From Micavibrio sp964400125 (lineage in GTDB: Bacteria; Pseudomonadota; Alphaproteobacteria; Micavibrionales; Micavibrionaceae), in NCBI GenBank assembly GCA_964400125.1, contig CAYNSR010000022.1:1-30560 (forward strand): 30,560 nt of DNA. The letters run 5' to 3'. Positions 7,098 through 14,927 of this stretch are shown here, in pieces. A program made the translations under genes and the position numbers. The notes beneath the pieces are model-generated. The model saw nothing but the letters and a program-made list of their open reading frames with translations, was not told the origin of the DNA and searched no databases. How positions within the stretch are numbered: position 1 is the stretch's first letter; every line of letters begins with the position of its first letter.

Positions 7098-8804
7098 CTA
7101 TTCCGCCAGCTTTGGCTCTTCAACCATCGGCCCGATCGCGGGTTCTTTTTCGGCCTCCGGCCTGACGCGGCTTTCCCGCAATTGCCCTTTTTGTTCCAGC
7201 AGCGCATAGGCCACCGTACACATATAGGTATTGATCCGGCGATAATCGCGAATGATATCCAAATGCATGCTGGATGTGGCGATGGTTTCGGGAATCCCTT
7301 CGCGCAGGCGCTCGATATGGTGCGTCATCGTCGATTGTTCGGCCTTACGCAGGACTTCCTTTCCTTCCGTCATTTTTCGCGCCAGACGCACATCGCCCGA
7401 AACAAAAACAGTCTGCGCCAGACGCACGCTTTCCAGCACCAGATTGTGAATATTTTCGATCTCGGCCATGCCCTGTGGGGAAAAACTGTATTGGGACACG
7501 GCCTTTTTTTCCGCCATCAGCATCAGGCTTTTATCGATCACATCCCCGGCATGTTCGAGATTGGTGGAAAAGGTCAGCACCTGAATATAACGCTGCCCCT
7601 CCTCCGGATCGAAGGCGGATTGCGACAGGCGCGCCATATAAGATTTGATCGATTTATAAATTTTATCGACGACATTGTCCTGCTCGCGAATTTTATGCAG
7701 CAAGGATTGATTGTTGCTTTTGAACACGCGCATCGTGTCTTCCAGCATCCGTTCGACCATATCCGCCATGCGCAGGGTCTCCCGCGCCGCCGAGGCCAGC
7801 GCAATCGTCGGCATATCCATGGAACGGTTATCGAGATAACGCGGGTTGCCCGGGTCTTCGTCCGCCGGTTTGTCAGGCAGCGCCTTGACCGCAAGATTTT
7901 CAATGATCCGTAGCAAGGGCAGGAAGAGCAATGCCAGAGCAATATTAAAGGCCGTATGATAGTTCACGATCATCCGCGCCGGATCGGCATTTACCATCAT
8001 CACCAGCTCGCGGGAAACCTCCAGCAGCGGCAAAGCCAGCAAAACGCCGAACAGGCGCATAATCAGATTCCCCGCCGGGACGCGGCTGGCGACAGGCCCT
8101 TCGCGCATACTGGCCAGGAGCGGCGCAATTCCTCCGCCCAGATTGGCCCCCAGCACCATCGCCAGCCCCAGATGCACCGGCAACACCCCGCCCGCGACAA
8201 ACGACACCAGCAACAAGACAATCGCCAGCGACGAATGCGACATCCATGTCAGCAAGGCGGCAACAACCACCGCCAGAAACAAATCCTTGTCCAGCGGCGC
8301 AAGAATGAGAGGCAGCGTCTCCGATTGCTTGAGCGGCTCCGTCGATTCACGGATAAAACTCAGGGCAAAAAGCATCATGCCAAGCCCCAGCAGGACCGTG
8401 CCCAGATGCTCGCCCCGGCCCTTTTCCTGATAAACCGAAAACAGGATATACCCGCTCAGCATCATCAACGGCGCAACCCAGGTGAAATTGAAGGTCAAAA
8501 CCTGCGCCACCAGCGTCGTGCCGACATCCGCCCCCAGCATCACCGCCAGACCGGCGCCGATCGTCATCATGCCGCGCCCGACGAAGGAGGAAATAATCAT
8601 CGCCGTCGCGGTCGAACTTTGCAAAACGGCGGTCACACCAATCCCGGCGAAAAACGCCGCAATCCGGTTGCCTGTGCTTTTAGAGATGATTTTGCGTAAA
8701 CTGGCCCCAAAAGACCGCGTCACTCCCGTACGCACCATACGCAAGCCCCATAAAAGGAGGCAGACGCCCCCAATGATCTTGATGAGAACAAGGGTCGGTG
8801 TAAT
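7098..8804 (-). CDS. Na+/phosphate symporter family protein with C-terminal PhoU-like domain, apparent ATT start
   Basis: This is a NptA/PNaS-type transporter. The N-terminal half has many TM segments with the duplicated Na_Pi_cotrans signature: LQSSTATAMI in the first repeat and MSHSSLAIVLLL in the second. The C-terminal about 220 residues are soluble and helical, resembling PhoU. No ATG or GTG supports the full first TM helix. The conserved-looking ITPTLVLIKIIGGVCLLLWG segment is preceded in frame only by ATT at 8804, with GGGAG 8 nt upstream and an in-frame TGA at 8825. The alternative is TTG at 8744, without a ribosome site and missing most of TM1. A strong promoter (8845-8873) places the transcript start near 8838, which fits the ATT start (568 aa). 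Confidence 0.8.
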   Translation of the reverse strand: MTPTLVLIKIIGGVCLLLWGLRMVRTGVTRSFGASLRKIISKSTGNRIAAFFAGIGVTAVLQSSTATAMIISSFVGRGMMTIGAGLAVMLGADVGTTLVAQVLTFNFTWVAPLMMLSGYILFSVYQEKGRGEHLGTVLLGLGMMLFALSFIRESTEPLKQSETLPLILAPLDKDLFLAVVVAALLTWMSHSSLAIVLLLVSFVAGGVLPVHLGLAMVLGANLGGGIAPLLASMREGPVASRVPAGNLIMRLFGVLLALPLLEVSRELVMMVNADPARMIVNYHTAFNIALALLFLPLLRIIENLAVKALPDKPADEDPGNPRYLDNRSMDMPTIALASAARETLRMADMVERMLEDTMRVFKSNNQSLLHKIREQDNVVDKIYKSIKSYMARLSQSAFDPEEGQRYIQVLTFSTNLEHAGDVIDKSLMLMAEKKAVSQYSFSPQGMAEIENIHNLVLESVRLAQTVFVSGDVRLARKMTEGKEVLRKAEQSTMTHHIERLREGIPETIATSSMHLDIIRDYRRINTYMCTVAYALLEQKGQLRESRVRPEAEKEPAIGPMVEEPKLAE

Positions 8805-8844
8805 GGCAGGACTCCCGGGAAATCAAGAAAATCTGAACGTTTTC

Positions 8845-8873
8845 ATTGTAGTCCCGGCGGCTTGGGGATGCAA
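8845..8873 (-). promoter_or_regulatory. sigma-70-type promoter for the phosphate symporter gene
   Basis: On the minus strand, TTGCAT (plus 8868-8873) and TACAAT (plus 8845-8850) are separated by exactly 17 bp. The predicted start is near 8838, giving a leader of about 35 nt before the proposed ATT codon. Confidence 0.6.
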
Positions 8874-8908
8874 GCTGCAGCGCAAAAAAGCACCCCACAT
8901 ACCGCGAC

Positions 8909-9178
8909 CTATTTTTCCGTTTCCGGGGGGGCGTATTTTTTCATGTACTCCCGGTCCAGCCTGCCCGCCAGAAAAGACAGAACCGCCGCAGGCAGAAACG
9001 GGAAGATAATCATGGTGACGACAAAGGGATTGGTCAGCGACGAAAAAAACGCACCCTCAACATGGCGCATAAACGTCACGAAGAAAACCGCCAGACCAAC
9101 AACGGCAAAAACCAGACCCAGCACACGGTAAACCCGCGACTTTATCAATAATTCCCGCGCTTTAGGTTCAAGACTCAT
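8909..9178 (-). CDS. small two-TM membrane protein, unknown function
   Basis: This 89-aa protein has two predicted membrane helices (about residues 17-39 and 50-70), a basic N-terminus (MSLEPKARELLIKSR) and a charged C-terminus (DREYMKKYAPPE). It lies 48 bp downstream of petC on the same strand with no clear terminator between, so it may be the last gene of the bc1 operon or a separate unit. I do not recognise the family. The ribosome site is weak. Confidence 0.65.
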   Translation of the reverse strand: MSLEPKARELLIKSRVYRVLGLVFAVVGLAVFFVTFMRHVEGAFFSSLTNPFVVTMIIFPFLPAAVLSFLAGRLDREYMKKYAPPETEK

Positions 9179-9226
9179 GGCCGGACTTTCATCTCTTTTC
9201 CATTGTCCCCCGGGAACAATGAAGAA

Positions 9227-10183
9227 TCAATGAACCGCAGACCATATTTTGCGCTTGACCGCGTACATCACACCGGTAAAAACCAGCAAAAACAGGAAAA
9301 CCTTGACCCCTGTGCGCTTGCGTTCTTCCATATGCGGCTCCGCCGCCCAGGTCAGAAAATGCGCGACATCTCTGGCATACTGATCGACACTTTCGGGGGC
9401 ACCGTCGCTATAGGTCACCTGCCCGGCGTTGAGCGGCGGTGGCATAGAAAGAACATTCCCGCTCATGACCGTGTTCCAGTATTGCCCCGGCATAATATCC
9501 TTGTTCGCGGGCGCATCGGCGTAACCGGTCAGGAGAGCATGGATATAATCCGCCCCGCCATGACGCGCCTTCGCAACCAAAGAAAGATCGAGCGGATACG
9601 CACCATTATTCGCGTATTTTGCCTGCTGGACATTCGCATAGGGTGACTTGAACCGGTCGCTGGGGCGTCCCGGACGTTCGAACATTTCGCCTTCGTCGTT
9701 GGGGCCATCCATAATCATCGCATCCGCCGCAATCGCCTTGATTTCGGCTTCGCTATAACCCAGAGCGGCAAGATTGCGATAGGCCAGCCTGTTCATCGCA
9801 TGACACGCCGAGCAAACTTCCCTGTAGACCTGAAAACCGCGCTGCAACGCGGCCCGGTCATAGGTGCCGAACACCCCGTCAAACGACCAGTGCAGTTTGG
9901 GAATGACCACATGGCCGTGGCCGGATGTATCCTCGTGCGCTGGGGCGACATCTTCGCCATGCACGGTTTCCACATCGCCCTCGGGTGCGGGGATGGCCGC
10001 TTCCGGAACATCGGCGGCGGCATCCTGCACCGTTTCTTCCATCTCGACGGGCGCAGATTTTTCCGCGTCACCCTTCCCGGCCTGCGGCGCACCGCCCAGA
10101 ACCGTAGGCGTCGCCGCATAAACCGGGGCAGAAAACAGAAACGCGGTGATTGAGGCCGCAAAGAGAAAACGCGAAACAGACAT
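9227..10183 (-). CDS. petC: cytochrome c1 of the bc1 complex
   Basis: The 318-aa haem c subunit of ubiquinol:cytochrome c oxidoreductase passes electrons from the Rieske centre to cytochrome c. An N-terminal signal peptide ends near VYA (about residue 23). The haem-binding CSACH is at 124-128, the methionine ligand is probably M247 in LSMPPPL, and a C-terminal TM anchor lies at about 293-309. Between signal peptide and haem motif is a low-complexity acidic/Ala/Pro stretch (about 38-86) reminiscent of the acidic N-terminal domain of Paracoccus cytochrome c1. The start codon overlaps the petB stop by one base (TAATG), indicating translational coupling. Confidence 0.95.
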   Translation of the reverse strand: MSVSRFLFAASITAFLFSAPVYAATPTVLGGAPQAGKGDAEKSAPVEMEETVQDAAADVPEAAIPAPEGDVETVHGEDVAPAHEDTSGHGHVVIPKLHWSFDGVFGTYDRAALQRGFQVYREVCSACHAMNRLAYRNLAALGYSEAEIKAIAADAMIMDGPNDEGEMFERPGRPSDRFKSPYANVQQAKYANNGAYPLDLSLVAKARHGGADYIHALLTGYADAPANKDIMPGQYWNTVMSGNVLSMPPPLNAGQVTYSDGAPESVDQYARDVAHFLTWAAEPHMEERKRTGVKVFLFLLVFTGVMYAVKRKIWSAVH

Positions 10184-11472
10184 TATGCAGAAGCCCCCGC
10201 TTTCAAAGATTGTTCCTTCAAGACGGCCTCGTTAATGCTGTTGGGAAGCGGTTTTGCCTCCTCAATGCGCGACAGAACGGGCAGAATAATCAGGAAAAAG
10301 GCAAAATAATACGCCGTGCAGAGCTGGCCCAGAATAACCCAGATCCCTTCCGGCAATTGCGCGCCAACATACCCCAGCACCACCACCGAAGCCACCATCA
10401 GCAACAGGAACTGGCGGTAGAGCGGGCGGAACCGCGCCGAACGCACCGGATGCGTATCCAGCCACGGCAGAACCAGCAACAGCGCAATCGACCCGAACAT
10501 AGCTAAAACCCCGCCCAGCTTGGCAGGAATAAAGACGATATCCGTGAACGGAATGCCGATATCGAACGTCACCGCCCGCAACATGGCGTAGAAGGGCAGG
10601 AAATACCATTCCGGAACGATATGCGCGGGGGTCACCATCGAATCATAGGGAATATAATGATCCGGATGCGCCAGCAGGTTGGGCGTAAAAAATGTAACCG
10701 CCACATAAGCCAGCAGAAACACCGCCAGACCGAGCGTATCTTTCATTGTGTAATACGGGTTGAAGGGCAGCGTATCCTGCTGCCCCTTCACATCAATGCC
10801 GAGCGGATTGTTGGAACCGCAGACATGCAGCGCCCAGACATGCAGGAAAACAACTGCGACAATCACGAACGGCAACAGATAATGAAGCGCAAAGAAACGG
10901 TTCAGCGTCGGGTTGTCCACCGAAAACCCGCCCAGCAGCAAATCAAGAATCATCGGCCCCACGACCGGGATCGCTGTAAACAGGTTGGTAATCACCACCG
11001 CCGCCCATCCGCCCATCTGCGACCACGGCAGAGTATAGCCCATAAACGCGGTGGCCATCATCAGCAGGAAAATAATGACGCCGAAAATCCACAGCAACTC
11101 ACGCGGTTTCTTGTAAGACCCGTAATACATGCCGCGAAAAATATGGATGTAAACGGCAATGAAAAAGAACGACGCGCCGTTCATATGCATATAGCGCAAC
11201 ATCCAACCCCAGTTCACATCGCGCATGATATGTTCAACGCTGCTGAAGGCCATGGACGCATGCGGCGTATAATGCATGGCCAGAAAAATACCGGTCAGGA
11301 TCATCAGGATCAGCATCGTCATCGCGATGCCGCCAAAGCTCCAGAAATAATTGAAATTCTTCGGCGTCGGGAACGTCCCGTACTCCTTCTGCATCATGGT
11401 GAACACCGGCAGGCGTTCATCGATCCAGTTGATGACCGGGTTTTTAAATGTGGCGCGCTGACCGCTTCCCAT
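10183..11472 (-). CDS. petB: cytochrome b of the bc1 complex
   Basis: This 429-aa integral membrane subunit holds both b haems and the Qo and Qi quinone sites. Haem ligands are visible as two His pairs in two helices: H96 and H110, H197 and H211. The Qo-site PEWY motif is at 287-290. GYTLPWSQMGGW (about 145-156) is the conserved cd1-helix region. Length matches bacterial full-length cytochrome b (not split b6/subunit IV). It sits between petA and petC in the usual fbcFBC order and overlaps petC by one base. The start at 11472 follows petA by 30 bp, with GGAGAT upstream. Confidence 0.97.
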   Translation of the reverse strand: MGSGQRATFKNPVINWIDERLPVFTMMQKEYGTFPTPKNFNYFWSFGGIAMTMLILMILTGIFLAMHYTPHASMAFSSVEHIMRDVNWGWMLRYMHMNGASFFFIAVYIHIFRGMYYGSYKKPRELLWIFGVIIFLLMMATAFMGYTLPWSQMGGWAAVVITNLFTAIPVVGPMILDLLLGGFSVDNPTLNRFFALHYLLPFVIVAVVFLHVWALHVCGSNNPLGIDVKGQQDTLPFNPYYTMKDTLGLAVFLLAYVAVTFFTPNLLAHPDHYIPYDSMVTPAHIVPEWYFLPFYAMLRAVTFDIGIPFTDIVFIPAKLGGVLAMFGSIALLLVLPWLDTHPVRSARFRPLYRQFLLLMVASVVVLGYVGAQLPEGIWVILGQLCTAYYFAFFLIILPVLSRIEEAKPLPNSINEAVLKEQSLKAGASA

Positions 11473-11502
11473 GGATATCTCCTGATTTACTCTTATATAT
11501 CG

Positions 11503-12060
11503 TTAGCCAATGCGGATGGTGGTGTCGGTAAGGAACGAATAGGCCGGCACGGCGAGGTTTTTGGGTGCCGGACCCTTGCGGATACGCCCCGATGAATCGT
11601 AATGCGACCCGTGACAGGGGCAAAACCATCCGCCGAAATCCCCTTTCGGGTCGGTCTTCTTCTGCCCCAGCGGGACACAGCCCAGATGGGTGCATATGCC
11701 GACCATCACCAGCCATTGATCTTTTTTAACCCGCGCCTCGTCGGCTTCGGGATCGCGCAACGTGCCGATATCGACGGCGCGGGCGGTGGTGATTTCCGAC
11801 GCCGTGCGGTGACGCACGAAGACCGGCTTGCCGCGCCAGACAACCGTGATCGCCTGTCCCTCTTCAATCGGGGCCAGATCGACTTCGGTGGTCGCCGTCG
11901 CCAGCGTATCCGCCGACGGGTTCATGGAATCGATAAACGGCCAGGCAAAAATCCCTGCCCCGACCGCGCCGAAAGCGCCCGCCGTCAAGTACAGAAAATC
12001 GCGGCGCGTGCCGCCTTCGTGTTCGGGATCAGAAGAATGGGGTACGGTCTGGGTGCTCAT
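11503..12060 (-). CDS. petA: Rieske iron-sulfur protein of the bc1 complex
   Basis: The 185-aa [2Fe-2S] subunit accepts electrons from quinol at the Qo site. A twin-arginine signal (GTRRDFLYLTAG, about 17-28) precedes a single TM anchor (about 29-45). The cluster motifs are CTHLGC at 123-128 and CPCHGSHYD at 147-155: C123, H125, C147 and H150 as ligands, C128 and C149 as the disulfide. I chose ATG 12060 (MSTQTV) over a GTG at 12072 because a promoter candidate places the transcript start close to 12073. It is the first gene of petABC. Confidence 0.95.
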   Translation of the reverse strand: MSTQTVPHSSDPEHEGGTRRDFLYLTAGAFGAVGAGIFAWPFIDSMNPSADTLATATTEVDLAPIEEGQAITVVWRGKPVFVRHRTASEITTARAVDIGTLRDPEADEARVKKDQWLVMVGICTHLGCVPLGQKKTDPKGDFGGWFCPCHGSHYDSSGRIRKGPAPKNLAVPAYSFLTDTTIRIG

Positions 12061-12079
12061 GTGCAGTAACACTCTGGAT

Positions 12080-12108
12080 ATTTTAAGGACGATATATCAG
12101 GCGCTTAA
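12080..12108 (-). promoter_or_regulatory. candidate promoter of petABC
   Basis: On the minus strand, TTAAGC (plus 12103-12108) and TAAAAT (plus 12080-12085) are 17 bp apart. The -10 matches well and the -35 poorly. The predicted start near 12073 would leave a short leader to petA. Confidence 0.35.
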
Positions 12109-12175
12109 GTACCGCTAAAATGACCCCGATGCAAGAGGGGGCAATACCATTTCTGTCATCCGCGCACCTCACTTT

Positions 12176-12264
12176 TGTCATCCCCGACTTGACCGGGGAT
12201 CCAGAAATACCACTCATACGCTGGCATTTATCCCCCTGGATCCCCGGTCAAGCCGGAGATGACA
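12176..12264. repeat. dispersed palindrome of the GTCATCCCCGACTTGACCGG type
   Basis: Arms 12176-12204 and 12236-12264 (29 nt each) are complementary with two G-T wobbles, around a 31-nt loop. The arm runs from TGTCATCCCCGACTTGACC to GGGGATCCAG. This REP-like sequence type is widespread between genes in Alphaproteobacteria (general knowledge). It occupies the otherwise gene-free stretch 12073-12368 between petA and the small ORF at 12369. Besides the promoter candidates, I see nothing else in that stretch. Confidence 0.85.
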
Positions 12265-12333
12265 GGCGTTGAAATTTCGAATTTCCCTATAATATCAATA
12301 CGATATACCACAAACCTTCTTTTTCGTTTTTTG

Positions 12334-12362
12334 TTGCTTTCTCAGGGCCCTTTCAATACAAT
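12334..12362 (+). promoter_or_regulatory. candidate promoter of the 12369-12637 transcription unit
   Basis: TTGCTT (12334-12339) and TACAAT (12357-12362) are spaced by 17 bp. The predicted start falls at about 12369, exactly the ATG of the small ORF, so the message would be leaderless or the unit could be an RNA gene. Confidence 0.45.
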
Positions 12363-12368
12363 GGAAGC

Positions 12369-12590
12369 ATGAGAAATACATCTATCAGTCGCAGCATTCT
12401 TTACGGCATTCAGGGGTCGCCCTCCCTGACGCAGTGGCGTTTGGAAGCCGGACATCTTGCGAGGCGCTTTGCGGCTGCTCAGCCTACACCGAATCCCTAC
12501 CAACAGCGTGCGGCTTCAGCAGCAAACATGTATAAATTTCTTCGTCATGCAAGCGGTTGGGCGCGTAACGGACTAACCCTAGTGCATTAG
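12369..12590 (+). CDS. small ORF of unknown function, or the 5' part of a small RNA
   Basis: This 73-codon frame (MRNTSISRSILYGIQGSPSL onward) is basic, Ser/Ala/Arg-rich and unlike any family I know. A promoter candidate ends 6 bp upstream, and a rho-independent terminator follows the stop by about 24 bp, so the unit of about 270 nt is probably transcribed. No leader or ribosome site fits between promoter and ATG. The sequence also contains pairing segments (GCTGCT near 12474 and AGCAGC near 12520), so a structured non-coding RNA is a real alternative. It is not recognisably 6S, SRP, RNase P or tmRNA. Confidence 0.4.
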   Translation: MRNTSISRSILYGIQGSPSLTQWRLEAGHLARRFAAAQPTPNPYQQRAASAANMYKFLRHASGWARNGLTLVH

Positions 12591-12613
12591 AAGGCTGTTA
12601 AATTTTTCGTTTT

Positions 12614-12637
12614 ACGCCCGCCTCCGGTGGGCGTTTT
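12614..12637 (+). terminator. rho-independent terminator before hemF
   Basis: Stem ACGCCCGCC/GGTGGGCGT (12614-12622 with 12626-12634, one G-U pair, loop TCC) is followed by TTTT and more T-rich sequence. It closes the 12369 unit and rules out a hemF start upstream of it. Confidence 0.75.
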
Positions 12638-12671
12638 GCTTTTCCAGCAGGTTTTTTGTATGGTCGTCCCC

Positions 12672-13556
12672 ATGACCAGAACATCCTTGAATCTCCAGCC
12701 CGAAACGGCGTTCGGCCCCGGCCACAGGCAACAGGCCGCGCTGTGGTTCCGCACCTTGCGCGACCGCATCTGCGCCGACTTTGAAAAACTGGAAAACGAA
12801 CTAAAGGATTCCCATCAACCCGCTGGAAAATTTGAAAAAAAACTCTGGGAGCGGGAGGGCGGCGGCGGCGGTGAAATGGCCGTCATGCGTGGCCGGGTTT
12901 TTGAAAAGGTCGGTGTGAACATCTCGACGGTTTACGGCACATTTTCTGAACAATTCAGTGCGCAAATCCCGGGCAGCACCGAAAGCGGCGGCGCGTTCTG
13001 GGCGGGGGGTATTTCTCTGGTGGCGCATATGTGCAATCCGCATGTCCCGGCGGTGCATATGAATACCCGCATGATCGTCACCTCGCGGGGCTGGTTCGGC
13101 GGCGGGGCTGACCTGACGCCGATGTTTATGGACGCCCACGCGCAAGACGGTGATGATTTCCACGCCGCCTTCAAAACCTGCTGCGACCGTCATGACCCGG
13201 CCTATTATCCGAAATTCAAACAATGGTGCGATACCTATTTCTTCCTTCCCCACCGCAACGAACCGCGTGGGCTGGGAGGCATCTTCTACGACACGCTGGA
13301 CAGCGGCGACTGGGATGCCGATTTTGCCTTCACCAAAGATGTCGGTGAAACCTTCCTGTGCGTCTATCCGCAGATCGTCCGCCGCAACATGCACCGCCCG
13401 TGGACCGAATCCGACCGCCAACACCAGTTGATCCGGCGCGGGCGCTATGTGGAATTCAATCTTCTCTATGATCGCGGCACCACCTTCGGCCTGAAAACCG
13501 GCGGCCATACAGAAGCTATTTTAATGTCCCTACCGCCCGAGGTAAAATGGCCGTAA
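12672..13556 (+). CDS. hemF: oxygen-dependent coproporphyrinogen III oxidase
   Basis: The 294-aa enzyme oxidatively decarboxylates coproporphyrinogen III to protoporphyrinogen IX in haem synthesis, using O2 in the cytosol. Family blocks are visible: SGGAFWAGGISLVAH, HMNTRMI, WFGGGADLTP, EPRGLGGIFYD and GRYVEFNLLYDRGT, the last containing active-site residues. It ends at PPEVKWP. E. coli HemF continues about 20 residues further, but alphaproteobacterial proteins are, to my memory, often this length. ATG 12672 (MTRTSLNLQP) is preferred; ATG 12660 is possible, and neither has a strong ribosome site. The stop codon lies 1 bp before a perfect 57-bp-arm palindrome separating it from the convergent cca gene. 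Confidence 0.93.
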   Translation: MTRTSLNLQPETAFGPGHRQQAALWFRTLRDRICADFEKLENELKDSHQPAGKFEKKLWEREGGGGGEMAVMRGRVFEKVGVNISTVYGTFSEQFSAQIPGSTESGGAFWAGGISLVAHMCNPHVPAVHMNTRMIVTSRGWFGGGADLTPMFMDAHAQDGDDFHAAFKTCCDRHDPAYYPKFKQWCDTYFFLPHRNEPRGLGGIFYDTLDSGDWDADFAFTKDVGETFLCVYPQIVRRNMHRPWTESDRQHQLIRRGRYVEFNLLYDRGTTFGLKTGGHTEAILMSLPPEVKWP

Positions 13557-13557
13557 G

Positions 13558-13707
13558 GTGAATTTTAGTTACAGTATACTAATTTTTATTTTGGTTACAG
13601 TATACTTAATTATAATCTCCTTTAGAGAGCCGTTCTTGACGCCGGGGGCATATAATTAAGTATACTGTAACCAAAATAAAAATTAGTATACTGTAACTAA
13701 AATTCAC
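13558..13707. repeat. perfect 57-bp-arm palindrome made of tandem GTATAC units
   Basis: Bases 13558-13614 and 13651-13707 are exact reverse complements over all 57 positions, around a 36-bp spacer. Each arm holds two tandem copies of TTTTRGTTACAGTATACT: 13563-13580 and 13589-13606, with inverse copies at 13659-13676 and 13685-13702. The inner unit is identical over 28 bp to the palindrome at 1191-1260. It fills the whole hemF/cca intergenic gap, and the cca stop codon (13704-13706) lies inside the right arm. It can act as a bidirectional terminator or form a very stable cruciform. A mobile origin is plausible. Confidence 0.95.
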
Positions 13708-14927
13708 AGGTCTTTCAAAATCTCCCGCGCCCGCTCGATACACTGGGCGCGGCCTTGCTGGAAATCCCATTCGATCCACCATTTTTCAACCGCCTGCAAC
13801 ACATCCCCCATACGCGGCCCTTCCACGACGCCCAGCGTTTTCAGGTCGGCCCCGCTTAAGGGAAAAACGGGAATCGTCCAGTGACGAATGGTTTCAAGGT
13901 CGTCCGCAGCGATCTTGGCGTCCATCAACGCCGCCAGCATCAGCACGGACTGACCCCCGGCCTCGCGGCCAAAATGATAAAGGCGCTCCTTGATGGTTTC
14001 CGGGCTGCGCACCGCCTTGCATAATTGCTCCAGCATTTTCCGCTGTGCCCCTGATAACAAAAGATATTTTTCCAGTGCCGGAAAATGCGCCTCCCGCCCG
14101 GCGCACAGCATCGCCAGACGCGGCTCCACCGGCGACGCGCCGAGACGGTTTTGCAATCCGACCAGCATATGCAGGGCATCGAGATCACTTTGCGGATGAG
14201 GTAAATCCGCCATCACACCGTGATCGAACATAATTCTCATAATCGACGCCGGATCCGGCCCCGCCAGTATCTTGAGCATCTCCTGCGTGATCCGTTCACG
14301 CGACAGGCGGGGAATCAAGTGCGCCGCCGCCGCACAGGCCGCCAGCGCGCCCCCATCCGGCGCGCCCTGCCCGTAAGCCGCATGGAAACGGAAGAAACGC
14401 AAGATGCGCAAGACATCTTCCGCGATGCGCTGCGCCGGATCTCCGACAAATACGATACGATGTGTATCTATGTCAGAAAGCCCTTTCCCGGTCGGATCAT
14501 AGATATTCCCGTCCGAGTCTGCGAGCAATGTATTGGCTGTAAAATCACGGCGTTGCGCGTCTTCCCTCCAATCCGTGGTGAAGGCAACGACGGCATGGCG
14601 GCCATCGGTGGCAACATCGCGGCGCAGGGTGGTGATTTCAAACGGCATCCCGTCCGCCACCGCCATGACCGTGCCGTGATCGAGCCCGGTCGGCACCACC
14701 TTGATTCCCGCCTCCTCCAGCCGCCGGGTCGTTTCTGCCGGGACATGCACCGTGGCAATATCAACATCCCCGACCGGCAGGCCAAGCAACGTATTCCTGA
14801 CGCAACCGCCAACAAAAAGCGCCTGCGCCTCCACCCCGTCATCCTGCAACGCCGCCATCACCCGCCGACAGGCAGGCGTCGTCATCCAATCCTGAACCGG
14901 GATCGTGCGAGCAACCGACAAACTCAT
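13704..14927 (-). CDS. cca: CCA tRNA nucleotidyltransferase / poly(A) polymerase family protein
   Basis: The 407-aa class II nucleotidyltransferase adds or repairs the 3' CCA of tRNA; related proteins add poly(A). The head has LFVGGCVRN (38-45) and the catalytic DVD (D54, D56). RRDFTANTLL (motif B region) and the DPTGKGLSDI segment follow, then the neck RIAEDVLRILRFFRF. The length fits alphaproteobacterial CCA enzymes. The ATG at 14927 overlaps the stop of the DUF1285 gene (ATGA), a coupled pair common in Alphaproteobacteria; an upstream ATG at 14960 would overlap further. The C-terminus ends EILKDL, with the stop codon inside a palindromic element, so the last residues could have been altered by that insertion. 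Confidence 0.9.
   Translation of the reverse strand: MSLSVARTIPVQDWMTTPACRRVMAALQDDGVEAQALFVGGCVRNTLLGLPVGDVDIATVHVPAETTRRLEEAGIKVVPTGLDHGTVMAVADGMPFEITTLRRDVATDGRHAVVAFTTDWREDAQRRDFTANTLLADSDGNIYDPTGKGLSDIDTHRIVFVGDPAQRIAEDVLRILRFFRFHAAYGQGAPDGGALAACAAAAHLIPRLSRERITQEMLKILAGPDPASIMRIMFDHGVMADLPHPQSDLDALHMLVGLQNRLGASPVEPRLAMLCAGREAHFPALEKYLLLSGAQRKMLEQLCKAVRSPETIKERLYHFGREAGGQSVLMLAALMDAKIAADDLETIRHWTIPVFPLSGADLKTLGVVEGPRMGDVLQAVEKWWIEWDFQQGRAQCIERAREILKDL

Noticed and set aside
5782..7209. Long plus-strand open frames opposite the aldehyde dehydrogenase gene
   Set aside because: They are His/Arg/Gln-rich shadow frames typical of the antisense of GC-rich genes, with no motifs or ribosome sites. 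Similar antisense frames opposite the symporter, petB, slt and the VWA-like gene were dismissed for the same reason.
9199..9220. Hairpin CATTGTccc...gggAACAATG downstream of petC as a terminator
   Set aside because: The stem is imperfect and no U-run follows on the minus strand, so termination is not supported.
13500..13560. hemF C-terminus truncated by the palindrome insertion
   Set aside because: E. coli HemF runs about 20 residues past the PPxVKWP equivalent, but as far as I recall many alphaproteobacterial proteins end here, so truncation is not supported without an alignment.
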